DNA of 64,000 nt from Calothrix sp. NIES-4101 (GCA_004296455.1 AP018280.1:124001-188000); one strand, 5' to 3'. Shown: positions 29,294 through 38,411, counted from the stretch's first letter. The notes: generated by a model from the sequence alone, not told the origin. Program-made: numbers and translations.

Positions 29294-30261
29294 GTAATTA
29301 TTACTTGCTTGCTAACCTGATTAGGAGGAATTACCCCATTCCAACGAATAAAAGTCGGAACTCTGATTCCACCTTCATAGACATAGCCTTTTTTCCCCTT
29401 AAATTCACCCAAGTTGGAGAACTTTTCACCACCATTATCACTAGCAAAAATGACTATGGTATTATCTGCAATTCCTGCCTCATCTAATGCCTGCAATACT
29501 CTCCCAACACCATCATCTAAACTCTTCACCACTGCTGCATAGGATTCTGCTGTTCCCGTATTTATCCAGTTTGGTAAAGCATCTTTACCAATCAAAGCAT
29601 TACTCAATTCCACATCATCGGGACCTTCCCAGGGCCAATGGGGTGCTGTATGATGCAAGCTGAGGTAAAAGGGCTGATTGCGATCGCGTTTGATAAACTC
29701 AACAGCGCGAACGGTAAAAATATCTGTAATATATCCTGCTTGTTCTACAGGAACTTCCGCTTCCCACAAATCAGGTTTCCCATTGGTGTCAACATGACGA
29801 AAATAATCGATCGCACCACTGAAATTACCAAAGAATTCATCAAAACCACTCCGCAAAGGACTATATTTCGGCAGATAGCCACAATGCCATTTACCAACTA
29901 AAGCAGTCTCATAACCATTTGCTTTCAACAGAGAAGCGATCGTTGGATGTTCTGGAGGTAATCCCACTTTGTCCCCAATTTGCTGCACCCCCAATAAAGG
30001 TTCTTGATTGCCAATTGGTAATCTTCCCGGATAGCGACCTGTAAAAAAAGCAACTCGTGTCGGTGTACACACAGGAGAGGAAGAATAAGCTTGACTGAAT
30101 CTGACTCCTTCCCTAGCTAATTTATCCAAATGAGGTGTTTGATAGTTTTGCTGTCCGTCAATACTCAAGTCTCCCCAGCCTAAATCATCAGCTAAAATGA
30201 ACACCACGTTAGGACGCTGGGAAATAGCAGTCTCGGTATAAACCATATGTTTTTCTTAAAC

Positions 30262-30287
30262 TACGGCAAATTGATAGACTTACAGTA
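30262..30287. promoter_or_regulatory. Sulfur-regulon dyad, site g (sulfatase)
   Basis: TACGGCA (30262-30268) and TACAGTA (30281-30287) are 19 bp apart with central ATAGA. It begins 16 bp upstream of the sulfatase ATG (minus strand), overlapping the ribosome-binding and promoter region as expected for repression. Confidence 0.62.
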
Positions 30288-30351
30288 TTTTTGTCTATGA
30301 AGTAGGAGTATTGCATATTTGGAGCGAATAAAGCAAGTACCTGGGAGATAA

Positions 30352-30381
30352 GGGGAGACAAGGGAGACAAGGGGGATGGGG
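30352..30381 (+). other. G-tract run, possible G-quadruplex
   Basis: Four G-runs (GGGG 30352, GGG 30362, GGGGG 30371, GGGG 30378) are separated by 6, 6 and 2 bases. Part is a short AGACAAGGG repeat. It lies between the sulfatase promoter and the MITE. Only the composition supports the call. Confidence 0.35.
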
Positions 30382-30422
30382 ATGCGATCGCGTGATTTTT
30401 CTGAATAATATCAACTTAAATA

Positions 30423-30608
30423 AACGTGAATTCGATGTTTCAAAATCTTGTCAACCACCTATTTTATCGACGGTTAAAAACCGTCGTCTCAAGGCTAAAG
30501 TCCTCTAGAAGAGGACTAGAAACTGGATATTCATCCCTATTTTAGAGGGATTAAGCTATTAGAGAGGGATTTTCAATCCCTGTTTGGTTAGGTCATCGAA
30601 CTCACGTT
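30423..30608. mobile_element. 186-bp MITE-like element with multiple internal hairpins
   Basis: Terminal inverted repeats AACGTGA(A/G)TTCGATG (15 bp, one mismatch) lie at 30423-30437 and 30594-30608, flanked by the 5-bp duplication AAATA (30418-30422 and 30609-30613). Inside are four further hairpins: GACGGTT/AACCGTC, GTCCTCT/AGAGGAC, ATCCCT/AGGGAT and AGGGATT/AATCCCT. No protein is encoded. Its right boundary supplies the TAA stop of the higA gene. It is either a non-autonomous element or a structured RNA gene moved by one. Confidence 0.75.
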
Positions 30609-31005
30609 AAATAAACAAGCTTGGTGATACCTTAAAATATTCACTTAATGCTTTGGCTTGTGCTTTACTAATTGCTCGTTTCCCATTAACAACCTCAGAT
30701 ACCACACCGCTAGAACCAATAATTCCCACTAAATCAGCTTGACGGGTTCCACTAGCTTCCATAATATGTTGGAGAATTTCATGGGGTGGAGATTGCTCTA
30801 GGGGATAATTTTCCGTTTCATAAGCTTCAATTAATATTACAAGTAGCTTATGTAGCGCTTTTTCCTCAGTTGTGCGATTCTGCTTGAAAGTTAATTCTTC
30901 CACGATTTTTAAAACGCGATCGTATTCTTCTTCCGTTTCAATTGCGACGGGAACAATTTCTGCTAACAGATGACAGTAGTTGTTTGTATCAAAAGTAAGG
31001 GTCAT
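30607..31005 (-). CDS. higA: HigA-type antitoxin (XRE helix-turn-helix)
   Basis: Read from ATG 31005 it has 132 residues. An N-terminal helical part is followed by an HTH domain (HIMEASGTRQADLVGIIGSSGVVSEVVNGKRAISKAQAKALSEYF, given in parts: turn at GSSGVVSEV). The antitoxin should neutralise the adjacent HigB and repress the operon. It overlaps higB by 17 bp. The stop codon TAA (30609-30607) falls at the edge of the MITE, so the natural C-terminus may have been trimmed and replaced at insertion. Confidence 0.85.
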   Translation of the reverse strand: MTLTFDTNNYCHLLAEIVPVAIETEEEYDRVLKIVEELTFKQNRTTEEKALHKLLVILIEAYETENYPLEQSPPHEILQHIMEASGTRQADLVGIIGSSGVVSEVVNGKRAISKAQAKALSEYFKVSPSLFI

Positions 31006-31288
31006 TTTTCCACTTATCTTTATCGTATTCTGCGTGAGTGAGAAAATATTTATAGTAGACAACCTGGTTCTCATAGTCTATCCCAACAATCAAACGGTAG
31101 GCATTACCTTTAACGTTAAAAACAGTGAAATTTCCTACCGCTTCTGCATCTCGGTAAATTGTACGAACATCCTCTAAATTCGTCCATTCTGCTTTCTTGA
31201 CAGTTGCATACCAGTCCTCAATTTGTTTTTTGGCATCGGGAAACTTAGTCGCATCTAGACGAAGATTACGAATTGATATGAGATGCAT
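30989..31288 (-). CDS. higB: HigB-type toxin (mRNA interferase)
   Basis: The 99-residue protein is of the HigB_toxin type, expected to cut mRNA on ribosomes. Recognisable blocks are DAKKQIEDWYATVKKAEW, FNVKGNAYRLIVGIDYENQVVYYKYFLTHAEYDKD (in two parts), and a C-terminal WKNDPYF. It is the first gene of the pair on the minus strand, with toxin before antitoxin, the usual higBA order. It appears complete. Confidence 0.87.
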   Translation of the reverse strand: MHLISIRNLRLDATKFPDAKKQIEDWYATVKKAEWTNLEDVRTIYRDAEAVGNFTVFNVKGNAYRLIVGIDYENQVVYYKYFLTHAEYDKDKWKNDPYF

Positions 31289-31514
31289 CCTTCCTTAGTT
31301 GATTACCATAGTTTGTCCGAACAAGAATAAATTCACTTGTTAACTTATCCTCTCAGATTGAGAGCAAGATGTCAAGATAATGCGATCGCACTAACCAATA
31401 AGCTAAATTTTATACTAGTCTAAAGTCCCCAACTTCCGGTCAGATATAACCAGATGCGATCGCAATCGCCTTAAAGTTAATATTTTTAAAGTTATTATAT
31501 TAAATCAAAATATT

Positions 31515-31850
31515 TTAACTCACAGCATATTCTGTAAACTGCCTCATAAAGGGAGACTGAAACCCTAAAACAATATCCTCTTTGGGAACACCAGCAACTA
31601 CCAAATTTGCGGCAATATCATCCTCTGTTCCATTCCATTGCAGCCAAATTTTTTCGTTTTTAATATCAATGTGAATGATACAACTGTGTACCCATTCTTG
31701 TCCCTGCCAACCTACATGGACAATTTGATAATGGTCATGCTCTTTATCAAAAATCTTATCAACTTCAATGTTTCCATAAGCTGGTTTTTGTTCACCATAG
31801 GGTTGTAATATTTGTTGTACAATCTGGCGATATCTGGTTACTTTTTCCAT
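31515..31850 (-). CDS. xisI: XisI family protein
   Basis: At 111 residues it is full length for XisI, first described as a factor controlling excision of the fdxN element in heterocystous cyanobacteria and widespread as XisH-XisI pairs. Blocks are RYRQIVQQILQPYG, DHYQIVHVGWQGQEWVHSCI, KIWLQWNGTEDDIAANLV and DIVLGFQSP. It overlaps the 3' end of xisH by 13 bp. Its partner is broken, and no fdxN element is visible in this window. Confidence 0.92.
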   Translation of the reverse strand: MEKVTRYRQIVQQILQPYGEQKPAYGNIEVDKIFDKEHDHYQIVHVGWQGQEWVHSCIIHIDIKNEKIWLQWNGTEDDIAANLVVAGVPKEDIVLGFQSPFMRQFTEYAVS

Positions 31851-32269
31851 GCAAAAACCACCTCATTTTCTACATCATAAATAACCATCTTGACTCGATT
31901 CTGCTCAACCATTGCTTTGGGAAAATCAAGTTTAAAAAATGTTTTGTAAGTTGTCAAAGGTACTGCTAAATATAAAATACGTTCTGGTTCTCGTCGCTTT
32001 AATGCACCCCTATAATTGATAAACTGTCCTAATGCGGTATGAAATTCCGAGATTGCAGACGACCTCTCCAAAAAACTTTTGACTTAGACGGCAATTTTGT
32101 CTCCTTCTCGTTCTGCTGCAATCAGCTTTTCTGCTGCCAAATCAATAGAAATATTTATACCACCTACGCTAATTGAAAGCGGGTCGTGAGTTATCTGCCA
32201 ACCATCTTTCTCTAGAGCTTTTTTGACAACTTCATGAAAGATATCTTTAGCAGACATACGCGATCGCAA
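31838..32269 (-). pseudogene. xisH: XisH, broken by one in-frame stop codon
   Basis: The frame reads MSAKDIFHEVVKKAL from ATG 32257 (an upstream ATG at 32269 is also possible) and continues through GDKIAV. A TAA then stands at 32086-32084 where related proteins have a Glu-type codon, and the same frame goes on with KSFLERSSAISEFHTALGQF to a normal C-terminus at 31838. One base change (GAA to TAA) explains it. A sequencing error is the alternative. A shorter product could restart at the internal ATG (32071). Confidence 0.85.
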
Positions 32270-32330
32270 TTATATTTCCTAATTTTATATTAGCTCATAA
32301 CATCACTTCATAACTTATTCCTAACCAAAC

Positions 32331-33611
32331 CTATTTTTTATACTCCTCCAAAGTCCCTAATTTCCGCATTTCTGGCCAGATATAAGCAGCCGCGATCGCA
32401 ACTACAATTGTCCCAATACCCCCACCGACAACGGCAACCACAGGACCCAAAAATGCCGCAGCTAAACCTGATTCAAAGCCCCCTAATTCATTCGACGCGC
32501 TAATAAATACACTGTTAATTGCCGCAACTCGACCGCGTAAATTATCGGGGGTGCGAATTTGTACCAAGGTATGGCGAATAACTACACTAATGGCATCCAA
32601 AGCACCGCTCAAAGCCAGCATCAGCAATGACAGCCAATACCACCGGGACAAGCCAAATATAATTGTCACCACTCCAAAGCCAATCACCGACCATAACAGG
32701 GCTTTACCAGCTTTACGCAATGGTGGCAAATATGCCAAACTCACCGCCATAATCAAAGCTCCGATGGAAGGTGCAGCTTGCAAACATCCTAATTCAAAGG
32801 GTCCCACCCGCAAAATATCCTTAGCAAAGATGGGTAATAAAGCTACTGCACCCCCCAATAATACGGCAAACATATCCAAACTGATTGCCGCTAAAATTAG
32901 TTGGTTTTTCCAAACAAATGTCGCCCCTGCTACCAGTGCTTTCAAGGAAATTGGTTCTTTGGAAGGGGTAAATTTTGGCTCGGAAATCGTTGCCATTAAA
33001 ATCAAACACAGGAATCCGGCAAATCCAGCCAGCAGATATACACCCGTCGCACCTTTGAGAACTGCGATCGCGAATCCTCCTAAAGCGGGACCCACTACAG
33101 AGGCTATTTGAAAGCTACTACTATTCCAAGTTGCGGCATTGGTAAACACTTCAACTGGTATCAACTGAAACATCAGGGCATCACTCGCGGGTTTGAGGAA
33201 TGCTTTGGCAATACCTGTTAATACCAGAATCGTATAAATTAAAACTACTGCATTGGGAGCGCGAGTATAGGAAATTATTGCTAAACCCAAGGAACAGAGC
33301 GCGAATATCAACATCGCAAACAGCATAATTGGTTTACGGTGATACTTATCTGCGACATGACCAGCAACTAAAGTCAGTAAAATTGCTGGCAATACCTGTG
33401 CTAATCCAATCCCACCCAAAACCAAAGCTGAACCCGTGCGATCGTACAATTCCCAACCCAGTGCCACGGTTTGCATTTGTCCGTTTGTAAATAGGAGGGT
33501 GCGACCGATGGTAAATAATCGATAATCCCGAAATCTTAAGGCTGCAAAGGCATCTTGTTGTGTAGCCTCAGCCTCACGGAGCTTTTTTAACTTCTGATCG
33601 TTCAAAGACAT
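32331..33611 (-). CDS. MFS transporter (EntS-like exporter)
   Basis: The 426-residue membrane protein has about 11-12 helices and belongs to the MFS_3/EntS group of exporters. The MFS loop motif is in GHVADKYHRKPIMLF, and a conserved RTPDNLRGRVAAINSVFISASNELGGFESG stretch (given across two helices) is typical of the group. It is the last gene of a minus-strand set with a drug-type ABC ATPase, a disrupted permease and a MarR regulator, and its start overlaps the MarR stop by 38 bp. The substrate is unknown. Confidence 0.87.
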   Translation of the reverse strand: MSLNDQKLKKLREAEATQQDAFAALRFRDYRLFTIGRTLLFTNGQMQTVALGWELYDRTGSALVLGGIGLAQVLPAILLTLVAGHVADKYHRKPIMLFAMLIFALCSLGLAIISYTRAPNAVVLIYTILVLTGIAKAFLKPASDALMFQLIPVEVFTNAATWNSSSFQIASVVGPALGGFAIAVLKGATGVYLLAGFAGFLCLILMATISEPKFTPSKEPISLKALVAGATFVWKNQLILAAISLDMFAVLLGGAVALLPIFAKDILRVGPFELGCLQAAPSIGALIMAVSLAYLPPLRKAGKALLWSVIGFGVVTIIFGLSRWYWLSLLMLALSGALDAISVVIRHTLVQIRTPDNLRGRVAAINSVFISASNELGGFESGLAAAFLGPVVAVVGGGIGTIVVAIAAAYIWPEMRKLGTLEEYKK

Positions 33612-34035
33612 TTTTGAGTAGAGTTAACCCTTTTTCAATTTGTGCTATTTCCTTTGCCGTCAAACCATCTAATAAGTCTGTAATGTGGGTGCGAGTTTGT
33701 GCCTGGGTTTCCTCTAAATGTTGTTTTCCTTCATCCGTGAGACTTAAAACCACTTTTCGCCTTTCTTGAGGATGATCTGTGCGTTGGACAAAATTACGTT
33801 GTACTAATCGCTCGGTGGTTGTGGATGCTGTAGCACAAGTTACACCAAGATGCTCCGCAAGGTCAGATAGCGAAGCTCCCGGATTGCGTTTGAGAAATGC
33901 CAGCGATCGCAATTGGGGAACAGATAGGGATGTGGCGCTATTTTCCCGCATATCCGCTCGAATAAACCGCATCACCAAGGGAATGGTGTCCATTACTCGA
34001 TTGGCACATTCTTGAGATGGTTTATCCGATTTCAT
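33574..34035 (-). CDS. MarR-family transcriptional regulator
   Basis: The 153-residue winged-helix protein has LRSLAFLKRNPGASLSDLAEHLGVT as its HTH and the wing in VQRTDHPQERRKVVLSLTDEG, typical of MarR repressors that sense small hydrophobic ligands. Its position between the ABC permease and the MFS exporter suggests it regulates them. It has no link to the dyad operators. Confidence 0.9.
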   Translation of the reverse strand: MKSDKPSQECANRVMDTIPLVMRFIRADMRENSATSLSVPQLRSLAFLKRNPGASLSDLAEHLGVTCATASTTTERLVQRNFVQRTDHPQERRKVVLSLTDEGKQHLEETQAQTRTHITDLLDGLTAKEIAQIEKGLTLLKNVFERSEVKKAP

Positions 34036-34815
34036 GGGCTGGTTTTTCTCCTAATTACATCGCCACCCGTGGATAAAGTTTGCCACAGATGAAGGTCAAG
34101 CCTATTAATGTTAGCAAGAGAATTGTACAATCCAAAGTAAAGCCGTAGAGGCTGATCCCATTTAGCAGCATTTTACCCCGCAAAGCATCAACCTGATAAG
34201 TTAAAGGGTTGATATGGGAAATTAACTTTAACCATCCCGGCATTAGGGAAATCGGATAGATAGCATTGCTAGCAAAAAAGAAGGGCATGGTAATTAATTG
34301 TCCAATTCCTGTCATTCGTTCCCGTGTTTTCACTAGACAACCAATAATTAAGGAAAATACGCAAAAACAAGCGGCTCCCAGCATCACAATCAGCAATACT
34401 TGCAGAAAAGCTAAGGGGTTAAGATTAAGTTTGACACCTAAGAAAAATGCTAATCCGTAAATAATAAATACTTGGGAAATACACCGTACCCCACAAGCTA
34501 GGGCTTTACCCAAAACCATTGCTGTGCGGGGAGTGGGACTCGCTAGAAATTTATGCACAACCCCTAAATCTCTTTCCCAAATCAAGGTCATCCCCCCGGT
34601 AAAAATTGCCACGAACAGGACACTTTGAGCAAGAATCCCCGCCGACATAAAATCTAAGTAGGGTAAATCTCCCGTAGGGATAGCGCGAGTTTTGGTAAAT
34701 ACCTGTCCAAAAATCAACAACCATAAAGCAGGTTGGACGCTTCTGACTACTAAATCGGTGGGATCATGGCGTAGTTTACGCACTTCCAACTCGGCAATTA
34801 CCAAAGTTTTACTAA

Positions 34816-36139
34816 GAGAACTCCACAAAAAAAATGATCCTATGACGAGCCGGGTTTCGCAAAAATTTCAACAAACCATTTTTTGAGATGCGGAAGACGA
34901 AGGATTTGTTTTTCAACTTCTGCCATAGCCTCAGTTGTGAGTTTAACTCCTGTGGAGTAAACTTTTTTGATCAATGTCACAACCGGATTTTGGCCTTTAA
35001 AAGTAAGTGTTCTTGCAAAATACAGGACTGATTCAACGGTGTCGAGTAAACTACCATTCCAATGCTGTTCTAGCCAACCAAAACTACGTTCTACAGGATT
35101 ATACTTACTATGGTAGGGGGGATAGTAAGCTAGCTGTAAATTCAGGTTTGATGATGAAGAAAAGTCTAATATTCGTTTCATAAACTGAGTACGACGAGAA
35201 TGATTTTCTCGTCCGTTGTCTTGATTAATAACCAGTTTATTAATGTGATTAAATCGATGTTTTACTCTTTGCCACCAGTTTTCAATCAAATCAACAATAC
35301 AATCAGCAGTCAATTTTGAAGTTACAAAAAATAGGAATAATTCGTTGTACTGAGGTAAAAAAATTCCGTAAGGGGTAACAGTTATAGCCTCTGCAAAATC
35401 ATGGTCCAATGAAATAGTTGGTATACGAGTTTTCCCCCCTCGGTCAAACTCACCAACTTTTACTGCCACCTTTGCATCAATTGATATACGTAAAGTATTG
35501 GGTTCATTATCTGCTTTAGTATTAATTTTTTCTAATTCTTGGAAAATTGCTTCTGTTTCTGGAATTTTCCTTATTGGCTTGGCTTTTATCACTCTTTTTA
35601 ATGTGTAGCCTAACTCGTTTAACCGCCTTCTGATTGTTTCGTTTGATGGTAATTCCCCATCCCTATAACCTTTTTGTTCAATTAGTTGCCGACGTACTTC
35701 CGATGAAGTCATACGAGTATACAAACGAGTACTTTTAAAACTCGGGTCAGTTTGGCTTTGTGGGTCTACTAATGATTTCATATCCTCTAGTAGATGAGGC
35801 AATTTTTCCTCAATTCGTTTGCGACCACTATTGGCAAATGCATCAATGATTGGTTCACCACTCTCCAACTCTTTCATCCCTTTACGAATAGTGCGTCTAT
35901 TCCACCCCAACTCTCTTTCTGCCAAAGTTTGTCCACCAATCCCAAAACCTTTGACAACTTCTGCCATAAATTGCCGCCGGTCGCTTGCCTTAAGCTTTTG
36001 CGCTGTTTTAATGTACAGAGATTTGAGGCTCTTGCTTAGCTCAATCATGGATTTTGGAGACTTCATGCAGACTGTACACGTTTAATTACCCTTTTTCTAT
36101 CATCCCTTATTAGTGGATCAATTATTCTGTGGAGACCTC
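34816..36139 (-). mobile_element. ISAzo13-family insertion sequence (1324 bp)
   Basis: Imperfect terminal repeats begin GAG-NN-CTCCACA and end in TGATCC (left 34816-34840, right 36115-36139). A 3-bp TAA duplication is present (34813-34815 and 36140-36142). Excision in silico restores the permease reading frame. Confidence 0.85.
34840..36066 (-). CDS. ISAzo13-family transposase
   Basis: The 408-residue protein has an N-terminal HTH region (GGQTLAERELGWNRRTIRKGMKELE in two parts), LNELGYTLKRV, and the DDE core: Asp in RISIDAKVAVKVGEFDRGG, Asp in LVINQDNGRENHSRRTQF, and Glu in YHSKYNPVERSFGWLEQHWNG. This pattern is that of the ISAzo13 family. It appears intact. Confidence 0.9.
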   Translation of the reverse strand: MKSPKSMIELSKSLKSLYIKTAQKLKASDRRQFMAEVVKGFGIGGQTLAERELGWNRRTIRKGMKELESGEPIIDAFANSGRKRIEEKLPHLLEDMKSLVDPQSQTDPSFKSTRLYTRMTSSEVRRQLIEQKGYRDGELPSNETIRRRLNELGYTLKRVIKAKPIRKIPETEAIFQELEKINTKADNEPNTLRISIDAKVAVKVGEFDRGGKTRIPTISLDHDFAEAITVTPYGIFLPQYNELFLFFVTSKLTADCIVDLIENWWQRVKHRFNHINKLVINQDNGRENHSRRTQFMKRILDFSSSSNLNLQLAYYPPYHSKYNPVERSFGWLEQHWNGSLLDTVESVLYFARTLTFKGQNPVVTLIKKVYSTGVKLTTEAMAEVEKQILRLPHLKKWFVEIFAKPGSS

Positions 36140-36192
36140 TAATCAATTCCCTAATTGCAGAGATAAAATTTGGTTTCCCCTTGGCGTTGGGA

Positions 36193-37089
36193 TTAACCCA
36201 ACCGTTGAGCATTACGTCTGGTTCTGGCAGTTTCACGGTAACTAACTCCTGATGTTAATTGGTCGCCTGTATAATGGATAAAGACATCATCTAAAGTTGC
36301 ATTTGCTTGTTCTAACGATGCTTTTAGCTCCTGGGGTATACCAGTAATAACTTCCCTACCGCGTTGCATAATTGTCACGCGATCGCATAAATTATCGGCT
36401 TCTTCTAAAAAGTGTGTAGTTAAAAATATCGTCGTACCGAATTCTGCGCGTAATTGCTGTACCAATTGCCAAACCTGAGCGCGAGCAATGGGATCGAGTC
36501 CTACAGTTGGCTCATCCAAAAACAAAATCTGCGGTTCGTGCAGAATCGATTGGGCAATTTCCAACTTGCGAATCATTCCCCCAGAATAATTGCGAACCAG
36601 GCGATCGCGTACATCCAGTAAACCCATAAATGCGAGGATTTCCCGAATACATCGCTCCCGTCGTCTCCGGGGAATATCGTACAACTTCGCGAAAATTAAG
36701 AGATTTTCGTAACCCGTAAGATAGCCATCTGCCGATAGTGCTTGCGGTACATAACCAAAAACTCTCCTCACAACACCAGCTTGATGGGTGACATCATAAC
36801 CTGCCAGCATTGCTTTCCCAGCAGTCAATGGTAGCAAGGTAGTTAGCATTTTGATGACCGTACTTTTACCTGCACCATTTGGTCCCAGCAAACCAAAAAC
36901 TTCACCTTGTTTCACAAAAATATCCAGAGAATCAACCGCAACGAATTTATCAAAACGGCGTGTTAATCCCTGAGTTGACAGAATTATCGGCATTTCCAAT
37001 GTTTTTTGGAGATTGTCTTCTGGACTGTCGTGCGATCGCAACTGCCCCAATTCTCCTGGCTGTTCTAATTGCTCTTTGAATGTGGTCAC
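36193..37089 (-). CDS. ABC transporter ATP-binding protein (DrrA-like)
   Basis: The 298-residue ATPase powers an ABC-2 exporter. Walker A is LLGPNGAGKST, the signature NYSGGMIRKLEIAQS, Walker B ILFLDEPTVGLDP, and the switch TTHFLEEAD. The C-terminal segment with ANATLDDVFIHYTG is typical of the daunorubicin-resistance type. The stop overlaps the permease start by 20 bp. Since the permease is disrupted, the complex is probably not functional here. Confidence 0.92.
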   Translation of the reverse strand: MTTFKEQLEQPGELGQLRSHDSPEDNLQKTLEMPIILSTQGLTRRFDKFVAVDSLDIFVKQGEVFGLLGPNGAGKSTVIKMLTTLLPLTAGKAMLAGYDVTHQAGVVRRVFGYVPQALSADGYLTGYENLLIFAKLYDIPRRRRERCIREILAFMGLLDVRDRLVRNYSGGMIRKLEIAQSILHEPQILFLDEPTVGLDPIARAQVWQLVQQLRAEFGTTIFLTTHFLEEADNLCDRVTIMQRGREVITGIPQELKASLEQANATLDDVFIHYTGDQLTSGVSYRETARTRRNAQRLG

Positions 37090-37256
37090 GATTTCTATGC
37101 AACCCTTATATTTAGATTGTCTAATAATTAGTTTCTCATAAATTCATGTCAAGTCAATAAACTATTTTCAGTTTCTGACAGCAGAAAAACGAAATACATA
37201 CACAATCATGATTCCAGGCAAACATGAAGAGTTATTAAAAAATCAGCAAATAAAAC

Positions 37257-37282
37257 TACAATAAATCAATCAAGTTGCTGTA
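37257..37282. promoter_or_regulatory. Sulfur-regulon dyad, site h (AKR-GST operon)
   Basis: TACAATA (37257-37263) and TGCTGTA (37276-37282) are 19 bp apart with central ATCAA. It ends 57 bp before the aldo/keto reductase start. Confidence 0.58.
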
Positions 37283-37339
37283 GTATTGGGAGGTTATACA
37301 ATATCGAGTTGACGATCAAAACAAAAATACTACAAAGAT

Positions 37340-38377
37340 ATGCGATATAACCAACTGAGTGAAAGTGACCTTCATGTGTCGGAAATTTGCCTGGGAACCA
37401 TGACATACGGGCATCAGAATACAATAGAGCAAGCCCATCAACAGTTAGATTATGCTGTGTCCCAAGGTGTGAATTTTCTCGATGCGGCGGAAATGTATCC
37501 GGTTCCTCCCCGTGCTGAAACTTATGGATTGACGGAAACCTACATCGGGGAATGGTTAAAGCATCAACAGCGAGATAAATTGATTGTTGCGACAAAAATA
37601 GCTGGTCCAGGTCGTTATATCAAATGGTTACGGGATGGAGGTAATGCAATCGATCGCAATAATGTCAAACAAGCAGTAGATGATAGTTTGAAAAGATTGC
37701 AAACCGATTATATCGACTTATATCAAATTCACTGGCCCGATCGTAATGTACCGTTATTTGGGAATAAAACATTCGATCCCAATCTCGAAAGAGAAACTGT
37801 TCCGATTGCTGAACAGTTATCTATTTTCGCTGATTTAATCAAAGCAGGGAAAATTCGCTATCTTGGTTTGAGTAATGAAACTCCTTGGGGAATTGCCACA
37901 TTTAGTAATGTTGCCAAACAGTTAGGATTGCCCAAAGTTGTGTCAATTCAAAATGCCTATAATCTATTAAATCGCGTATTTGATTGGGGATTGGCAGAAG
38001 CTTCTTACCGGGAAAATGTGGGTTTATTAGCTTATAGTCCTTTAGCATTTGGTTTCCTTTCGGGTAAGTATTTACATAGCAAACCAGAAAATACGAGAAT
38101 TACTTTGTTTGAAGGATTCGGTCAGCGCTACAACAAACCAAATGTCAGTGAAGCGATCGCAGCTTATGTGGAAGTGGCGAAAAAACATAATCTTACACCA
38201 GCAAAATTAGCTTTAGCATTCGTACGGAGTCGTTGGTTTGTTACCAGCACGATTATTGGTGCAACGACTTTAGAACAATTGAAAGAGAATTTAGAAAGTG
38301 TAGATGTTGTTCTGAATGAAGACATTTTAGCTGAAGTGGATGCTGTTCATACTCGCTATCAGAATCCTGCTCCTTAG
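37340..38377 (+). CDS. Aldo/keto reductase (Tas-like)
   Basis: The 345-residue NADPH-dependent TIM barrel has the catalytic Asp in NFLDAAEMYP and Tyr in the same block, Lys in IVATKIAGPG, and His in LYQIHWPDRNVP. The C-terminal NADPH contact is IIGATTLEQLKENL. It most resembles the Tas group. Sulfur content is low (three Met, one Cys). It is the first gene of an operon with the GST-DUF442 fusion 34 bp downstream. The substrate, possibly an aldehyde from desulfonation, is inferred only from context. Confidence 0.9.
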   Translation: MRYNQLSESDLHVSEICLGTMTYGHQNTIEQAHQQLDYAVSQGVNFLDAAEMYPVPPRAETYGLTETYIGEWLKHQQRDKLIVATKIAGPGRYIKWLRDGGNAIDRNNVKQAVDDSLKRLQTDYIDLYQIHWPDRNVPLFGNKTFDPNLERETVPIAEQLSIFADLIKAGKIRYLGLSNETPWGIATFSNVAKQLGLPKVVSIQNAYNLLNRVFDWGLAEASYRENVGLLAYSPLAFGFLSGKYLHSKPENTRITLFEGFGQRYNKPNVSEAIAAYVEVAKKHNLTPAKLALAFVRSRWFVTSTIIGATTLEQLKENLESVDVVLNEDILAEVDAVHTRYQNPAP

Positions 38378-38411
38378 TATTAAGTTGAATTAATTTAAAG
38401 AGTAAATCACA

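Larger units (their letters stand above)
27470..30246 (-). pseudogene. Arylsulfatase, interrupted by an IS4-type element
   Basis: Sulfatases hydrolyse sulfate esters and so free sulfate. The N-terminal part (30246-29294) carries the metal site ILADDLGWGDL, the CTPTR motif whose Cys becomes formylglycine, the GKWHCG block and FASDNGGE. The C-terminal part (27830-27470) includes HDITATILAA and GDWKYVKIG. Between them sits a 1463-bp insertion with a 6-bp GTAATT duplication. Removing the element and one duplicate restores a continuous frame of 435 codons plus stop, so the disruption looks recent. There is no evident signal peptide. Site g lies 16 bp upstream of the start. In this strain the enzyme should be inactive unless the IS excises. 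Confidence 0.9.
34055..36212 (-). pseudogene. ABC-2 type permease (DrrB-like), interrupted by ISAzo13-type element
   Basis: Removing the element (34816-36139) and one copy of the TAA duplication leaves a continuous frame of 276 codons plus stop. It starts at ATG 36212 inside the end of the ATPase gene (20-bp overlap), reads ...NFISAIRELI, and joins SKTLVIAELEVRKLRHDPTDL. Six hydrophobic helices follow and the ABC-2 signature region is normal. The intact protein would form the membrane part of a DrrAB-type exporter. In this strain it is split after about 25 codons. A restart at the internal ATG (34828) might still give a shortened protein. Confidence 0.87.

Noticed and set aside
30423-30608. 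The hairpin-rich segment as a CRISPR array or riboswitch
   Set aside because: There are no regularly spaced identical repeats, and terminal inverted repeats plus a target duplication point to a mobile element.
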